From Actinomycetes bacterium (GTDB taxonomy: Bacteria > Actinomycetota > Actinomycetes > JAHEKZ01): a DNA stretch of 32,409 nucleotides. Location: assembly GCA_024644435.1 (NCBI GenBank), contig JAHEKZ010000023.1:1-32409 (forward strand). Reading direction: 5' to 3'. Below the pieces are notes generated by a model that was given only the letters and a program-made list of their open reading frames with translations, did no database searches and had not been told where the DNA came from. A program made the position numbers and the translations under genes. Below, in pieces: positions 1 through 8,106 of this stretch (position 1 is the stretch's first letter; every line of letters starts with the position of its first letter).

Positions 1-232
1 CATGGCGCTCGCCGCCGACCGTGAAGGCCAACCGCCCCTCGATCACCTGGACGACGACCGGTCGAGCCGCTGAGTGGTCGGTCAGCTCCTGACCGGCATC
101 CATGGCAAAAGCCACCACGCGCGCGGCGTCATTGCTCACCACCGTGCGCGATGTGGTCGCCTCGGTCGTGATCGGAAGATCGGCGTGCAGCTGAGCTACC
201 ACGGCAGACTCAGCCACGGGTGACTTCGACAT
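1..232 (-). CDS. Cupin-domain protein, C-terminus beyond the window
   Basis: The frame opens at an ATG (230-232) behind a strong GAGGAGGT ribosome site and stays open to the left edge, giving 77 residues. The visible part begins MSKSPVAESAVVAQLHADLP and then has a stretch (VVVQVIEGRLAFTVGGER) typical of the first beta-strands of a small cupin barrel. Single-domain cupins of about 100-120 residues bind small ligands or metals and have no one function. No metal-binding histidines can be judged because the core motif is cut. Transcription runs off the left edge, away from the second cupin at 414, so the two genes are divergent. The assignment rests on pattern only, and the substrate is unknown. 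Confidence 0.6.
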   Translation of the reverse strand, partial: MSKSPVAESAVVAQLHADLPITTEATTSRTVVSNDAARVVAFAMDAGQELTDHSAARPVVVQVIEGRLAFTVGGERH

Positions 233-413
233 TCGGACCTCCTCGTTCGTCGGGCGAAGTCTGACGTGTGTGGTGTCGGCGAGGAGTCACAGGGCCAGTA
301 TTGAAGGTGCGCGACGACCCGCCGCTGTGAGGGCCGACGACCGTTGAGCGGTCCTCGGATCCGCCGTGTTCAGGCCCCTGCGAATGCCCTGGTGATCATG
401 TAACAATGGCGCG

Positions 414-803
414 ATGAATGACGAGCACGCGCTTGTGGTGTGGCCACGAGGCGAGATGTCTCCGTTCGAGTCCGATGAACCCCGAGTTCGCGGGCGCTGG
501 ATCAATGGAATGGCGCATCGGGGACGTGACGAGCCCACATTCTCGGAATGGGAGATCGAGCGAGCCGGTGTTCAGGACTGCCATCCCTACTACGAAGTCG
601 CCTACGTCCTTGAGGGTGAGCTCTTCGTCGAGTCCGGAGGGCGGACCGTCCGGCTCCAGCCGGGGGAGGCGGTGCGGGTAAGGCCTGGACACGTCGGCCG
701 CTACTGGGCTCCTGTCTACGCTCGGATATTCGGCGTGGACGGGCCTAATCCCGAAGCACTGCCGAGCTCCGACTTCGACTACTGGGAGATCGACAGCAGG
801 TAG
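414..803 (+). CDS. Small cupin protein, EutQ-like
   Basis: A 129-aa single-domain protein. Residues about 55-110 carry a cupin core: HPYYEVAYVLEGELFVESGG, followed by a turn (RLQPGEAVRVRPGHVG) that matches the G-D/E-x-x-x-x-P-x-G pattern of cupin motif 1-2 loops. The -YYEVAYVLEGEL- segment is like EutQ-type cupins (family knowledge), but nothing around it belongs to ethanolamine use. The enzyme activity, if any, is unknown. The ATG at 414 is chosen because an AACAAT sequence (402-407) ends six bases before it, the same spacing as the leaderless starts elsewhere in this window; no ribosome site is visible. It faces the peptidase gene at 878 and ends before a small hairpin. Confidence 0.72.
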   Translation: MNDEHALVVWPRGEMSPFESDEPRVRGRWINGMAHRGRDEPTFSEWEIERAGVQDCHPYYEVAYVLEGELFVESGGRTVRLQPGEAVRVRPGHVGRYWAPVYARIFGVDGPNPEALPSSDFDYWEIDSR

Positions 804-818
804 CGTGCCCTGGGGTCC

Positions 819-832
819 CCTTCGTCCGAAGG
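819..832. terminator. Possible hairpin terminator between convergent genes
   Basis: CCTTC-gtcc-GAAGG forms a 5-bp stem with a 4-base loop, flanked by GGGG and CCCC that could lengthen it with a bulge. It lies in the 74-bp gap between the convergent cupin and peptidase genes. There is no T-tract, so this is only a candidate. Confidence 0.35.
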
Positions 833-877
833 CCCCACTGAAATGTACGCCAGCGTGGGCTTGCTCGTCTCAGTGAG

Positions 878-1600
878 TTAGGTGAACAGCGGCAGCGCAA
901 GAGCGTCCGGCGAGCTGTGCCGTTCCCACGACTCCCCGACCCGAACGTGGACGCTGCCACGACCAATGACGTGCCATCGGTCGCCGTCGCCGACCATCGC
1001 CGTCTGCTCGTCCACCCCGACGAGCAGGTCATCGCCAGGAACTGTGCTCGTCATGTGCGCGACCAGGCCCGGCGCAAATCGGTCGAGCATGTCCCAGTGC
1101 GGCCCGAGCCAGGTGCGAGGGAACAGCTCCAGTCCCTGTCGCCACAGCTCGGGCGAGAAGCTGTCGGCGCTGCTGTCAGGGGCCTTCCTGCCCAGCGACG
1201 CCATCCCCGCACTGCACCCGATGTACCCCATCCCTCGGTCAAGGCCGTCGAGGATCGCGCGCCACAGCGCAGTGTTCCTCAGTGAGGTCGCCAGGTAGGC
1301 GGGGTTTCCCCCCGAGAAATAGACGATCGACGCCCCAACGACGCGGTCGGCGATGGCTGCGTCGGCGGCGTCGGTCCGGTCGCGAACCTCGAGCACCTCA
1401 GCGGAGACGCCCACCTCAGCGAAGTGCTTCAGCCCGGTCTCTGCCCACCCGCTGAAGATTTCGTCGCCTTCTGGCGCCGACGCGGTGGGCAGAACCAACA
1501 CCCTGCCATCGCCGGTGACCCGTTCGAGGAGCCAGCTGTCGACGTCGTGTGACCACGGCTGGAACTCGCCGGATCCGAGCAGCCCGAACCACCCACTCAT
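878..1600 (-). CDS. Peptidase S51 family (dipeptidase E / cyanophycinase-like) hydrolase
   Basis: A 240-aa protein with the class I glutamine-amidotransferase-like fold of peptidase family S51. The nucleophile elbow GCSAGM places the catalytic serine at Ser130. IVYFSGGNP (about 92-100) is the conserved strand-turn ahead of it, and a histidine in LGPHWDM (His168) is the likely second catalytic residue. Family members include peptidase E (Asp-Xaa dipeptides) and cyanophycinase; the substrate cannot be fixed from sequence. There is no signal peptide, so it is cytoplasmic. Its ATG overlaps the stop of the upstream PIG-L gene as ATGA (1597-1600), so the two are almost certainly co-translated. The pairing suggests linked steps in turnover of an amino-acid or acylated conjugate (inference). 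Confidence 0.8.
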   Translation of the reverse strand: MSGWFGLLGSGEFQPWSHDVDSWLLERVTGDGRVLVLPTASAPEGDEIFSGWAETGLKHFAEVGVSAEVLEVRDRTDAADAAIADRVVGASIVYFSGGNPAYLATSLRNTALWRAILDGLDRGMGYIGCSAGMASLGRKAPDSSADSFSPELWRQGLELFPRTWLGPHWDMLDRFAPGLVAHMTSTVPGDDLLVGVDEQTAMVGDGDRWHVIGRGSVHVRVGESWERHSSPDALALPLFT

Positions 1601-2310
1601 GCGGACTTCGTCTCGGCCAGTCGGAAGGACTCGCGGGCCATCGCTCGCGACCAGTCAGCTTCGCCGAACGCCGCGATGAGCCCCTCCACCTGGCTCTCGT
1701 GCTCGCGAATGGCTGCCACCTTCAGGTCGAGCAGATCGCCGGTGAGGACGAGATCGAGATCGATCTCCTCATCGGCCAACACCGGCGGATCGGCCCCGTC
1801 GCGAAAGGCACCCAGCTTCTGCAGTGACGGAAGGAACTCCTCACCCCATGGGGTCGACTGCACGGCGTAGTAGAGGCGGGCCCCGATGGGCGCGTGGCGC
1901 CGGAAGGCATGTGTCGCCCAGTGGCTCACCGACTTGTGTCCTTCGTGATTCGTCATGCCATCGGGCCCAAAGGTCAGCACGGTGTCGGGAGCCACGTCGG
2001 CCATGATCGATGCGACCTCCGCGGCGCCTTCCTCGCTCAACGGCGTGTGCCAGTCGACGTCCGGCAGGTCAAGGAAGGTGTGCTCTTGGACGCCCAGCAT
2101 CGACAAGCATCTCTGCAGCTCACCGGTACGCACGTCTGCCAGCGTCTGCGGCGGCCAGCGGTCGAGGTCGGTCGAACCGCCTTCGCCCCGGGTCGCGGTG
2201 ACGCAGACCACCCGTGAACCCGCTGCGGCCGCCTGCGCCATCAGGCCGGACGACAGGTACGCCTCGTCGTCCGGATGCGCCCACACGCCCAAAACTGTCC
2301 CGAGGTCCAC
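1597..2310 (-). CDS. PIG-L family (LmbE-like) N-deacetylase
   Basis: A 237-aa zinc-dependent deacetylase. The AHPDDE motif (residues 11-16) gives the first His/Asp ligands and HEGH (122-125) the third, as in MshB, Mca and other PIG-L enzymes that remove acyl groups from N-acyl sugars or conjugates. It is shorter than typical Mca and lacks enough distinguishing sequence to name the substrate. The frame stays open far upstream (to 3015), but that part is antisense to another gene and does not look like protein. The GTG at 2310 is chosen because PIG-L proteins start just before the first strand and because a TACCGT -10 element lies six bases upstream. It is first of a two-gene unit with the S51 peptidase. 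Confidence 0.85.
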   Translation of the reverse strand: MDLGTVLGVWAHPDDEAYLSSGLMAQAAAAGSRVVCVTATRGEGGSTDLDRWPPQTLADVRTGELQRCLSMLGVQEHTFLDLPDVDWHTPLSEEGAAEVASIMADVAPDTVLTFGPDGMTNHEGHKSVSHWATHAFRRHAPIGARLYYAVQSTPWGEEFLPSLQKLGAFRDGADPPVLADEEIDLDLVLTGDLLDLKVAAIREHESQVEGLIAAFGEADWSRAMARESFRLAETKSA

Positions 2311-2322
2311 CGCCCGACGGTA
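2308..2322 (-). promoter_or_regulatory. Leaderless-type -10 element for the PIG-L gene
   Basis: TACCGT (2317-2322, minus strand) is followed by six bases and the GTG start at 2310. No ribosome site is present. It decides the start codon against the long upstream extension. Confidence 0.5.
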
Positions 2323-2410
2323 CCCCGGCCCCACCACCGGTGGTAGCCCGACGATCAAGGAGCGGCCTTGAGGTGTCGAGATCCCATCTGACCCCGCTCG
2401 CGACCCAGGG

Positions 2411-3439
2411 ATGCCCATGTACCCGCCGGATGACTCCCCGTGCTGGACAGGCGACTGGACGGCGGCCACGCCGATGGTCGACCTGTGGGCCCACTCCGCC
2501 GTGATCCGGACAGTGGCGGCCCTACCCAACCTGCACGCATGGCGGCTCGGTGACGACAAGGGATCACGCCGCTCGGTGCTGTGGTGTGCACGCCAGGCAC
2601 AGCAGGAAGCCGCTGTCTCCGGTTCGACCCATGACGGCGTCGCCGTCCTCACGCAGACAGCGCCACCGCCATCGATCCCCTTGGGCGACGTCGACGGCGA
2701 GGGTGAGCTGCTGGGGGTACCCGTACTCCGGGGGTCCTCGTCAATGACAGACGGATTGCTGAGCGCGCTGGCCACGGGCCTGTCACGCGCTGCGGCCGAC
2801 GCCATCGGTGACGCGGTCGGACGCACCAGGACCAGTCCTTCCTCGGGCGACGGCCGACAGCCACCGGAAGGTCCCCCGCCATTCCGCTCCCCTGACGCGG
2901 GAGTTCGTCGATGGGTCGGAGGGATGGTCCAGCTACCCGGAAGCTGGATGCCAGAGCTCGCGATCCTGCCCAACAGCCGTCGCGACGTCGACGACCCGGG
3001 AACCCGTTGGGACACCGAGTCGATGGCGTTCGCAGTGCGTCACTCGGTGCACTCAGCTGACACACGCTTCGCCTCCGACGTGCTAGCCCCGCACGTCACC
3101 GCGCTCATGCTCGACCACGTTCCCGCGGACGCAGCCGTCACCGTGGCCGGCGACGCGATCCACGTCTGGTGGGAGTACACGGCAGAGAGCTGCACCGCTG
3201 CGAGCAAAGTAGCCCGCACCGTCGACGTCGCCAGACGCATTCGAGACGCCCTGCCGACCTTCGTGCTGGCCGACTACCCAGACCACTCGCACCGGGTCGA
3301 GGAGCGACTGGCCGAGCGCGCCGCCCAAGCAGCTGCGTACCGTGCATCGCGCGCCACCGGGGAACACAGCGACCCCACACTCCAACGCATCTACGACACC
3401 GCGCAGGCGGAGTACGAGGCAAGCCGAACGCTCGACTAG
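2411..3439 (+). CDS. Unrecognised protein of about 342 aa
   Basis: I do not recognise the family. The frame has the G/C-ending codon use of its neighbours, so it is likely a real gene. Residues 1-60 have few features. Residues 105-135 contain an Ala/Gly/Ser-rich hydrophobic stretch (LLSALATGLSRAAADAIGDA), too polar for a certain membrane helix. Residues 140-165 are Pro/Ser-rich and look like a linker. The C-terminal part (about 205-300) looks like a folded domain with alternating strands and a VWWEY core, ending in an Ala/Arg-rich helix. No catalytic motif or signal peptide is clear. The start is uncertain: ATG 2411, ATG 2417 (AGGG five bases upstream) and ATG 2474 are all possible. It is divergent from the PIG-L gene, with about 100 bp between starts. 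Confidence 0.6.
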   Translation: MPMYPPDDSPCWTGDWTAATPMVDLWAHSAVIRTVAALPNLHAWRLGDDKGSRRSVLWCARQAQQEAAVSGSTHDGVAVLTQTAPPPSIPLGDVDGEGELLGVPVLRGSSSMTDGLLSALATGLSRAAADAIGDAVGRTRTSPSSGDGRQPPEGPPPFRSPDAGVRRWVGGMVQLPGSWMPELAILPNSRRDVDDPGTRWDTESMAFAVRHSVHSADTRFASDVLAPHVTALMLDHVPADAAVTVAGDAIHVWWEYTAESCTAASKVARTVDVARRIRDALPTFVLADYPDHSHRVEERLAERAAQAAAYRASRATGEHSDPTLQRIYDTAQAEYEASRTLD

Positions 3440-3465
3440 CACGTACCGTGGCGCACGCGGATCCC

Positions 3466-3480
3466 TATCCTGAGCAGATG
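3466..3480 (+). promoter_or_regulatory. Leaderless-type -10 element for the homocysteine methyltransferase
   Basis: TATCCT (3466-3471), then six bases, then ATG 3478. No ribosome-binding site precedes the ATG, so the transcript probably begins at or next to the start codon. The -35 region is not convincing. Confidence 0.5.
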
Positions 3481-4389
3481 ACCTCCCACGACCCGGCCTT
3501 GTCACTGAGGCAGGCGGTTGCGCAGCGCCCCGTTCTCATCGACGGTGGCCTTGCCACGACGCTCGAGCTGCTCGGTCACGACATCTCGGGTGACCTGTGG
3601 TCCGCGCAGATGCTGATCGACCGCCCTGATGCGATCGTCGAGGCGCACCGTGCCTTCTTCGCGGCCGGAGCAGAGGTGGCCACGACCGCTACCTACCAAG
3701 CCACTTTCGACGGCTTCGCAGCACACGGAATCGAGCGCGCAGAGACGGCTCAGCTCATGCGGACGGGCGTCTCACTGGCTCGCCAGGCCGCTTCTGAGGT
3801 GTCCGACCGCGCGACCTGGGTCGTCGCATCACTGGGCCCTTATGGGGCGATGCTCGCCGACGGCTCCGAGTACCACGGCCGCTACGGGCTCACCGTGGGA
3901 GAGCTGAGGGACTTCCACCGGCCGAGACTCGAGGTCCTGGCGGCCGCCGGAGCCGATGTCCTGGCATTCGAGACCGTGCCGAACGCGTACGAGGTCGAGG
4001 CGGTGCTGATGGAGATGGACGGCACCGGCATCGACTGCTGGGTGTCGGTGTCGATCGAGGGGTCGCGCATGAGGTCGGGTGAACCTCTCGCCGACGTCGC
4101 GGCCATGGTCGGTGACGTCGACGAGGTCATTGCCTTCGGCATCAACTGCTCGACCCCCAGCGACGCGTCCGCGGCGGTCGCGACTGCGGCGCGGTCGGGC
4201 AAGCCGGTGGTGATCTATCCGAACAGCGGTGAGGGGTGGGACGCCGCCAACCGCGAGTGGGTGAGCACCGACTCCGCCGCCCTCTTCCCCGTGGCCCGAT
4301 GGACCGCCGAGGGAGCCCGTCTGGTGGGTGGTTGCTGCCGAGTCACCCCCAGCGACATATCGGCGATGGCCGTTCAGCTCGCCGAGTAA
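3478..4389 (+). CDS. mmuM: Homocysteine S-methyltransferase
   Basis: A 303-aa enzyme of the homocysteine/betaine-homocysteine methyltransferase TIM-barrel family. It would transfer a methyl group, probably from S-methylmethionine or S-adenosylmethionine, to homocysteine to make methionine. Evidence: the N-terminal strand VLIDGGLATTLE (19-30), Zn-ligand Cys224 in FGINCSTP, and the paired Cys286-Cys287 in VGGCCRVTP near the C-terminus, the classic three-cysteine zinc site. Its length is right for MmuM. The ATG at 3478 fits the family N-terminus; a longer in-frame extension upstream to 3169 lies inside the preceding gene and is rejected. The stop codon TAA is also the first half of a -10-like sequence for the next gene. 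Confidence 0.9.
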   Translation: MTSHDPALSLRQAVAQRPVLIDGGLATTLELLGHDISGDLWSAQMLIDRPDAIVEAHRAFFAAGAEVATTATYQATFDGFAAHGIERAETAQLMRTGVSLARQAASEVSDRATWVVASLGPYGAMLADGSEYHGRYGLTVGELRDFHRPRLEVLAAAGADVLAFETVPNAYEVEAVLMEMDGTGIDCWVSVSIEGSRMRSGEPLADVAAMVGDVDEVIAFGINCSTPSDASAAVATAARSGKPVVIYPNSGEGWDAANREWVSTDSAALFPVARWTAEGARLVGGCCRVTPSDISAMAVQLAE

Positions 4390-4402
4390 GGTCACCCGGA
4401 TG
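4387..4402 (+). promoter_or_regulatory. -10 element made from the mmuM stop codon, driving the thioesterase gene
   Basis: TAAGGT (4387-4392) begins with the TAA stop of the upstream gene and is followed by seven bases and ATG 4400. No ribosome site is present. This is the same arrangement as other leaderless-type starts in the window. Confidence 0.45.
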
Positions 4403-4813
4403 AAACAGGTCACCATTGGCGTGCGGTGGGCAGATATGGACGCCTACCAGCACGTGAACAATGCCGTCTACCTCAACTACCTCGAGGAGGCCCGCGACAC
4501 CGTCATGGTCGACCTGTTCGGGCCGGAGGCGCTCGACTTCGTCCTCGCCCACGTCGACATCGACTTCCGCGACGAGGTCACCCAGGACGACGGTGAGGTG
4601 ACGGTGCGCAGCCGGGTGGTCGGCTTCGGTCGTTCGAGCGTCCGCAGCCGTGAGGTCGTCCTCAAGCCCGATGGATCATTGGCTGCTGAGGGCGGGGCCG
4701 TTGTCGTTCCCCGCGACACCGCTACCGGTCGCTCCCGCCCCCTCACGGCCGACGAGATCGCCCGGATCGAGGCCGAGCTCGCAGCAGACGCTGCCGCCGG
4801 CATTAGCTTCTGA
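4400..4813 (+). CDS. Acyl-CoA thioesterase, 4HBT hotdog family
   Basis: A 137-aa single hotdog-fold protein. The N-terminal sequence RWADMDAYQHVNNAVYLNYL has the D-x-x-x-H-V-N-N motif (Asp14, His18, Asn20-Asn21) of the 4-hydroxybenzoyl-CoA thioesterase/YbgC-type family; the Asp is catalytic in that family. Glu29 in the following helix (LEEAR) is also typical. It likely hydrolyses acyl-CoA esters in the cytoplasm, usually as a tetramer; chain length is unknown. It starts ten bases after the methyltransferase and ends eight bases before the convergent acyl-CoA dehydrogenase. A longer frame from 4328 is possible on paper but lies inside mmuM. Confidence 0.85.
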   Translation: MKQVTIGVRWADMDAYQHVNNAVYLNYLEEARDTVMVDLFGPEALDFVLAHVDIDFRDEVTQDDGEVTVRSRVVGFGRSSVRSREVVLKPDGSLAAEGGAVVVPRDTATGRSRPLTADEIARIEAELAADAAAGISF

Positions 4814-4821
4814 CAACGTCG

Positions 4822-6000
4822 TCAGGCGGCGGGTTCCTGGCTCGGGAACGTCAACAACCCGCCGATTCCCCGCTTGGCGATCTCGTTGCCGATGATGAGT
4901 CGTTGGATCTCTGACGTGCCCTCCCAGACACGGTCGACCCGAAGCTCGCGGTAGAGCCGCTCGACGGCAAAGTCACGCATGTAGCCGCGCCCCCCGTGGA
5001 TCTGGACCGCCCGGTCGACCACTCGCCCCGCAGCCTCGGACGCAGCCAGCTTCACGACGGCGGCCTTCGCATGCAACGTCTTGCGGTCGAGGTGCCCGGC
5101 GTCGATCTCGCAGCCCACCTGGTAGACGAGCGTTCGGGCCCCAGTGGTGTCGACGATCATGTCTGCGAGCATGGCCTGGATGAGCTGGTGCTTGACCAAC
5201 GGGCCACCACCTTGGATGCGACTCGTGGCGAAGGCGACTGACTCCTCGATCGCGCGGGTAGCCGCTCCCACTGTCCGCGCCCCGATCATCAGCCGCTCCT
5301 CGACGAACCAGTCGCGGATCAGGTCGTACCCCTGACCGATCTCACCCAGAATCTGCTCCTTGCCGACCTCGACGTTGTCGTAGATGAACTCCGGGTGTTC
5401 ATAGACGAAGGTGTGCGTGTACTTCGGAGTGCGCTTGACCGAGAGCCCTGGCGTGTCACGGTCGACGATGAAGAGCGTCGGCTGGTCGTCCACCCAGGCC
5501 AAAGTGAGGATGAAGTCGGCGACGTCTCCAACAGTGACGAACCACTTCTCGCCGTTGATCACATAGCGATCACCTTCACGTTTGGCCGTGGTGGTCATCG
5601 CCAGTGGGTCGGAGCCCGCGAACTCCTCGGTGACGGCAATGGCGTCGCGCCGCTCACCACGGATTCCCGGGAGCAAGTAACGCTCACGCTGTTCGGGTGT
5701 GCACGCCTTCAAGGCGTTCGCCGGGCGCCAGACGGTGTCCCACAGTGCGTTCGTCAACCGGCCCAGACCCTCGTGGTACAGGATCTGCTCCATCGTGCCG
5801 AGGCCGGCGCCGCCCCACTCCTGCGGCATGTTGACTGCCTGCAGACCGGCGTCGAGCACCGCCTGGCGAATCGACGCATGGGCCTGATCGGAGAGCCCGT
5901 CGTTCATCTCGCACTCGAGCTCGAAGGGCTCGATGAAGGAAGCGAGCTCGCGAACCCGAGCGATCAGATGTTGCTGCTCGGGTGTGTAGCTGAAGTCCAT
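4822..6000 (-). CDS. Acyl-CoA dehydrogenase (operon gene 6)
   Basis: A 392-aa FAD-dependent acyl-CoA dehydrogenase of normal length. It shows the N-terminal helical domain, the central beta domain (IAVTEEFAGSDP, about 121-132; INGEKWFVT, 148-156), the C-terminal helical domain and the FAD/substrate signature HGGRGY (335-340). The catalytic base is probably Glu360 in WEGTSEIQ. It would oxidise an acyl-CoA to the 2-enoyl-CoA and pass electrons to an electron-transfer flavoprotein; no ETF gene is in the window. It is the last gene of the six-gene minus-strand operon, six bases after the CoA synthetase gene, whose end supplies its ribosome site (AAGGAG). It differs clearly in sequence from the first dehydrogenase in the operon, so each probably takes a different intermediate. 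Confidence 0.92.
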   Translation of the reverse strand: MDFSYTPEQQHLIARVRELASFIEPFELECEMNDGLSDQAHASIRQAVLDAGLQAVNMPQEWGGAGLGTMEQILYHEGLGRLTNALWDTVWRPANALKACTPEQRERYLLPGIRGERRDAIAVTEEFAGSDPLAMTTTAKREGDRYVINGEKWFVTVGDVADFILTLAWVDDQPTLFIVDRDTPGLSVKRTPKYTHTFVYEHPEFIYDNVEVGKEQILGEIGQGYDLIRDWFVEERLMIGARTVGAATRAIEESVAFATSRIQGGGPLVKHQLIQAMLADMIVDTTGARTLVYQVGCEIDAGHLDRKTLHAKAAVVKLAASEAAGRVVDRAVQIHGGRGYMRDFAVERLYRELRVDRVWEGTSEIQRLIIGNEIAKRGIGGLLTFPSQEPAA

Positions 6001-6006
6001 GACCGG

Positions 6007-8106
6007 CTATCTCTCCTTGGTGTGTTTGATGACGTCGCCGACGGCGATCGCTCGTGCATCAAGTGCGACCGCACCGTTGGCAGTGGCAAGCAGGGGGTTG
6101 ACCTCGAAATCTCCGATCTCGGGGTGGGCGGAGGCGAAGCGAGTGATCGCGGCGACTTGCTCGGCGACCGCATGCAGGTCGACGGCCGGTCGACCACGAA
6201 CACCGTGGAGGAGGGCGGCGGACCGAAGAGACTTCAACAGCTGCAGTGCACGGTCGGCATCGATCGGCGCCAATGCCGTGGCGACGTCGTCGAGCACTTC
6301 GGTGAGGATGCCGCCACCGCCCACCATGGCGATCGGCCCGAACCTCTCGTCGCGCCGAACCCCGACGATCAGCTCGACACCTGAGCTCGTGTCGACCATC
6401 TGCTCGATCGTGACGGCCGGCGGGGCCAGCCGCTCAACCATCGCGACGTACTCAGCTCGCAGCTCATCGGCATCAACGATGCCCAGCCGGACGCCGCCGA
6501 CGTCGGTCTTGTGCAGCAGGCCCATGGCCTTCAGCACGACCGGGTAGGTCACGTCCGACACAACGGTCTCGAACTCGTCGTGCGACGACACGAGATGGGC
6601 CTGGGGGAACTGCACACCTGCGCCCAGTAGCGCTGACCGGACCTCCCAGTAGCCGAAGGCCTGAAGCGGCTCCTCGGGTTCCGGCAGCGGTACAAGGGTT
6701 GCGGGCTCGATACCGGCCGTCTCACCGAGTGCGCCGACCGCACCCTCGATGGTTCGGTAGACCGGAACTCCGTAGGCACGTAGCTCGGTCGCCGCAGGGC
6801 TCTGCGGGAACATCGAGTGCACCAGGAGCGGCCGACCGTGGACGGCCACCGCGTTCGCGAGGGCGGTCGCGGTCTGCACCTCGAGCTCAGCCAGCGCCGG
6901 CCCATACTGCCCATAGCCGCCGAAGTAGCCACTGACGACCATGGCATCCACCTCGCCGCTGGCCAGGACGGAGGATGCGATGCGGCCAAAGCACGAGAGG
7001 TCCTGCTCTCCGCCACCCGCCACGTCGATCGGATTCACGCTGGTCGCCGCAGCCGGCAGCTCAGCGGCCACAGTGGATGCCAAACCGTCAGAGAAGTGCA
7101 CGACCTCAAGGTCAACTGACGCGGCGACGTCGGCTGCGATCGAAGCGTGTCCGCCTCCATCGGTGATGATCGCGACCCGACGGCCGGCGGCGATCGGGTT
7201 CTTGCGGAGCAGCGCGATGGCATCGGCCATCTGTGACGGGGTGTTCACGCGCACGATCCCGCCGGCAGCACATGCAGCATCCACGACGTCTGACGACGAC
7301 ACGAGGGACGCGGTGTGTGACGACGCCTGGCGAGCCGACGCCTCACTGGCGCCGACGGTGAGCAGAACAACCGCCTTGCCGGCGCGTCTGGCGTCCAAGG
7401 CCGCCTGGGCGAAGCGACGACCGTCGCGGAAGTCTTCGCAGTAGACCGCGATGACCTCGGTCCCGTCATGGGAGGAACTTGCCTCGACGAGGTCGGCGGC
7501 ATCCAGGTGGGCCTGGTTTCCCAGGCTGGCAAATCGCGAGAAGCCGAGCCCATGGTCTGACAACAGCTGCGCAAGCTCGAGTGACAGATTTCCACTCTGC
7601 GAGATGAAGGCGACATCGCCTGCCGGCAAGGGGTTGGACGTCAACGAAAGGCCAGACGAGGCATCGAAAACGCCCAGGCAGTTCGGACCGAGAAGCACCG
7701 CGCCGGCAGCACGAACCCGCTCAACGACGGCGCGCTCACGGGCCTGTCCCTCAGCCCCTGACTCCCCCAACCCGGCACTGATCCCGACCACTGCCCTGGC
7801 GCCTGCTGCCAGCGCGTCGTCGACGGCCGACTCGAAGGCCGCTGCCGGCACGGCCACCACCGCGAGGTCTGCGCTCAGACCAGCACTCACCAGCGACGGT
7901 ACGGCTGGCCGACCCAGCACGACGTCCGCTCTCGCATTGACCAGATGGACCGGGACCGGGCCGGCGAGCGCACCCTTGGCCAGCCAGTTGCCCCACTTGC
8001 GGATGTCGTCGCTCGCGCCGATCACCGCAACGCTCGTGGGGGCGAAAAGGGCCTCCAGCGCGGCATGCCGCTCACGGACGCGATCGGCATCGCCGGGCGT
8101 CGACAT
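6007..8106 (-). CDS. ADP-forming acyl-CoA synthetase (acetate-CoA ligase family)
   Basis: A 699-aa fused alpha-beta protein of the NDP-forming acyl-CoA synthetase superfamily. Domains in order: CoA-binding Rossmann domain (about 20-120; SVAVIGASDD), succinyl-CoA-ligase-like domains (about 150-450; FISQSGNLS) and a C-terminal ATP-grasp domain (about 475-695; LLHKTDVGGVRLG, GPIAMVGGGGILTE). His264 in ASSHTASL is the expected phosphohistidine. In contrast to AMP-forming ligases, these enzymes make acyl-CoA from acid, CoA and ATP with ADP release, or work in reverse to gain ATP. Some members of this superfamily are peptide or acyl-lysine modifiers, but the full domain set favours CoA ligation. 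Its ATG overlaps the stop of the amino-acid dehydrogenase by one base (TGATG). Confidence 0.85.
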   Translation of the reverse strand: MSTPGDADRVRERHAALEALFAPTSVAVIGASDDIRKWGNWLAKGALAGPVPVHLVNARADVVLGRPAVPSLVSAGLSADLAVVAVPAAAFESAVDDALAAGARAVVGISAGLGESGAEGQARERAVVERVRAAGAVLLGPNCLGVFDASSGLSLTSNPLPAGDVAFISQSGNLSLELAQLLSDHGLGFSRFASLGNQAHLDAADLVEASSSHDGTEVIAVYCEDFRDGRRFAQAALDARRAGKAVVLLTVGASEASARQASSHTASLVSSSDVVDAACAAGGIVRVNTPSQMADAIALLRKNPIAAGRRVAIITDGGGHASIAADVAASVDLEVVHFSDGLASTVAAELPAAATSVNPIDVAGGGEQDLSCFGRIASSVLASGEVDAMVVSGYFGGYGQYGPALAELEVQTATALANAVAVHGRPLLVHSMFPQSPAATELRAYGVPVYRTIEGAVGALGETAGIEPATLVPLPEPEEPLQAFGYWEVRSALLGAGVQFPQAHLVSSHDEFETVVSDVTYPVVLKAMGLLHKTDVGGVRLGIVDADELRAEYVAMVERLAPPAVTIEQMVDTSSGVELIVGVRRDERFGPIAMVGGGGILTEVLDDVATALAPIDADRALQLLKSLRSAALLHGVRGRPAVDLHAVAEQVAAITRFASAHPEIGDFEVNPLLATANGAVALDARAIAVGDVIKHTKER

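Noticed and set aside
2311-3015. N-terminal extension of the PIG-L reading frame to 3015
   Set aside because: It is antisense to the 342-aa gene, has a low-complexity Arg/Ser/Pro composition and lies upstream of the natural family start.
5395-6384. A 329-aa plus-strand frame over the acyl-CoA dehydrogenase/CoA synthetase junction
   Set aside because: Shadow of two certain genes on the other strand; no ribosome site or domain.
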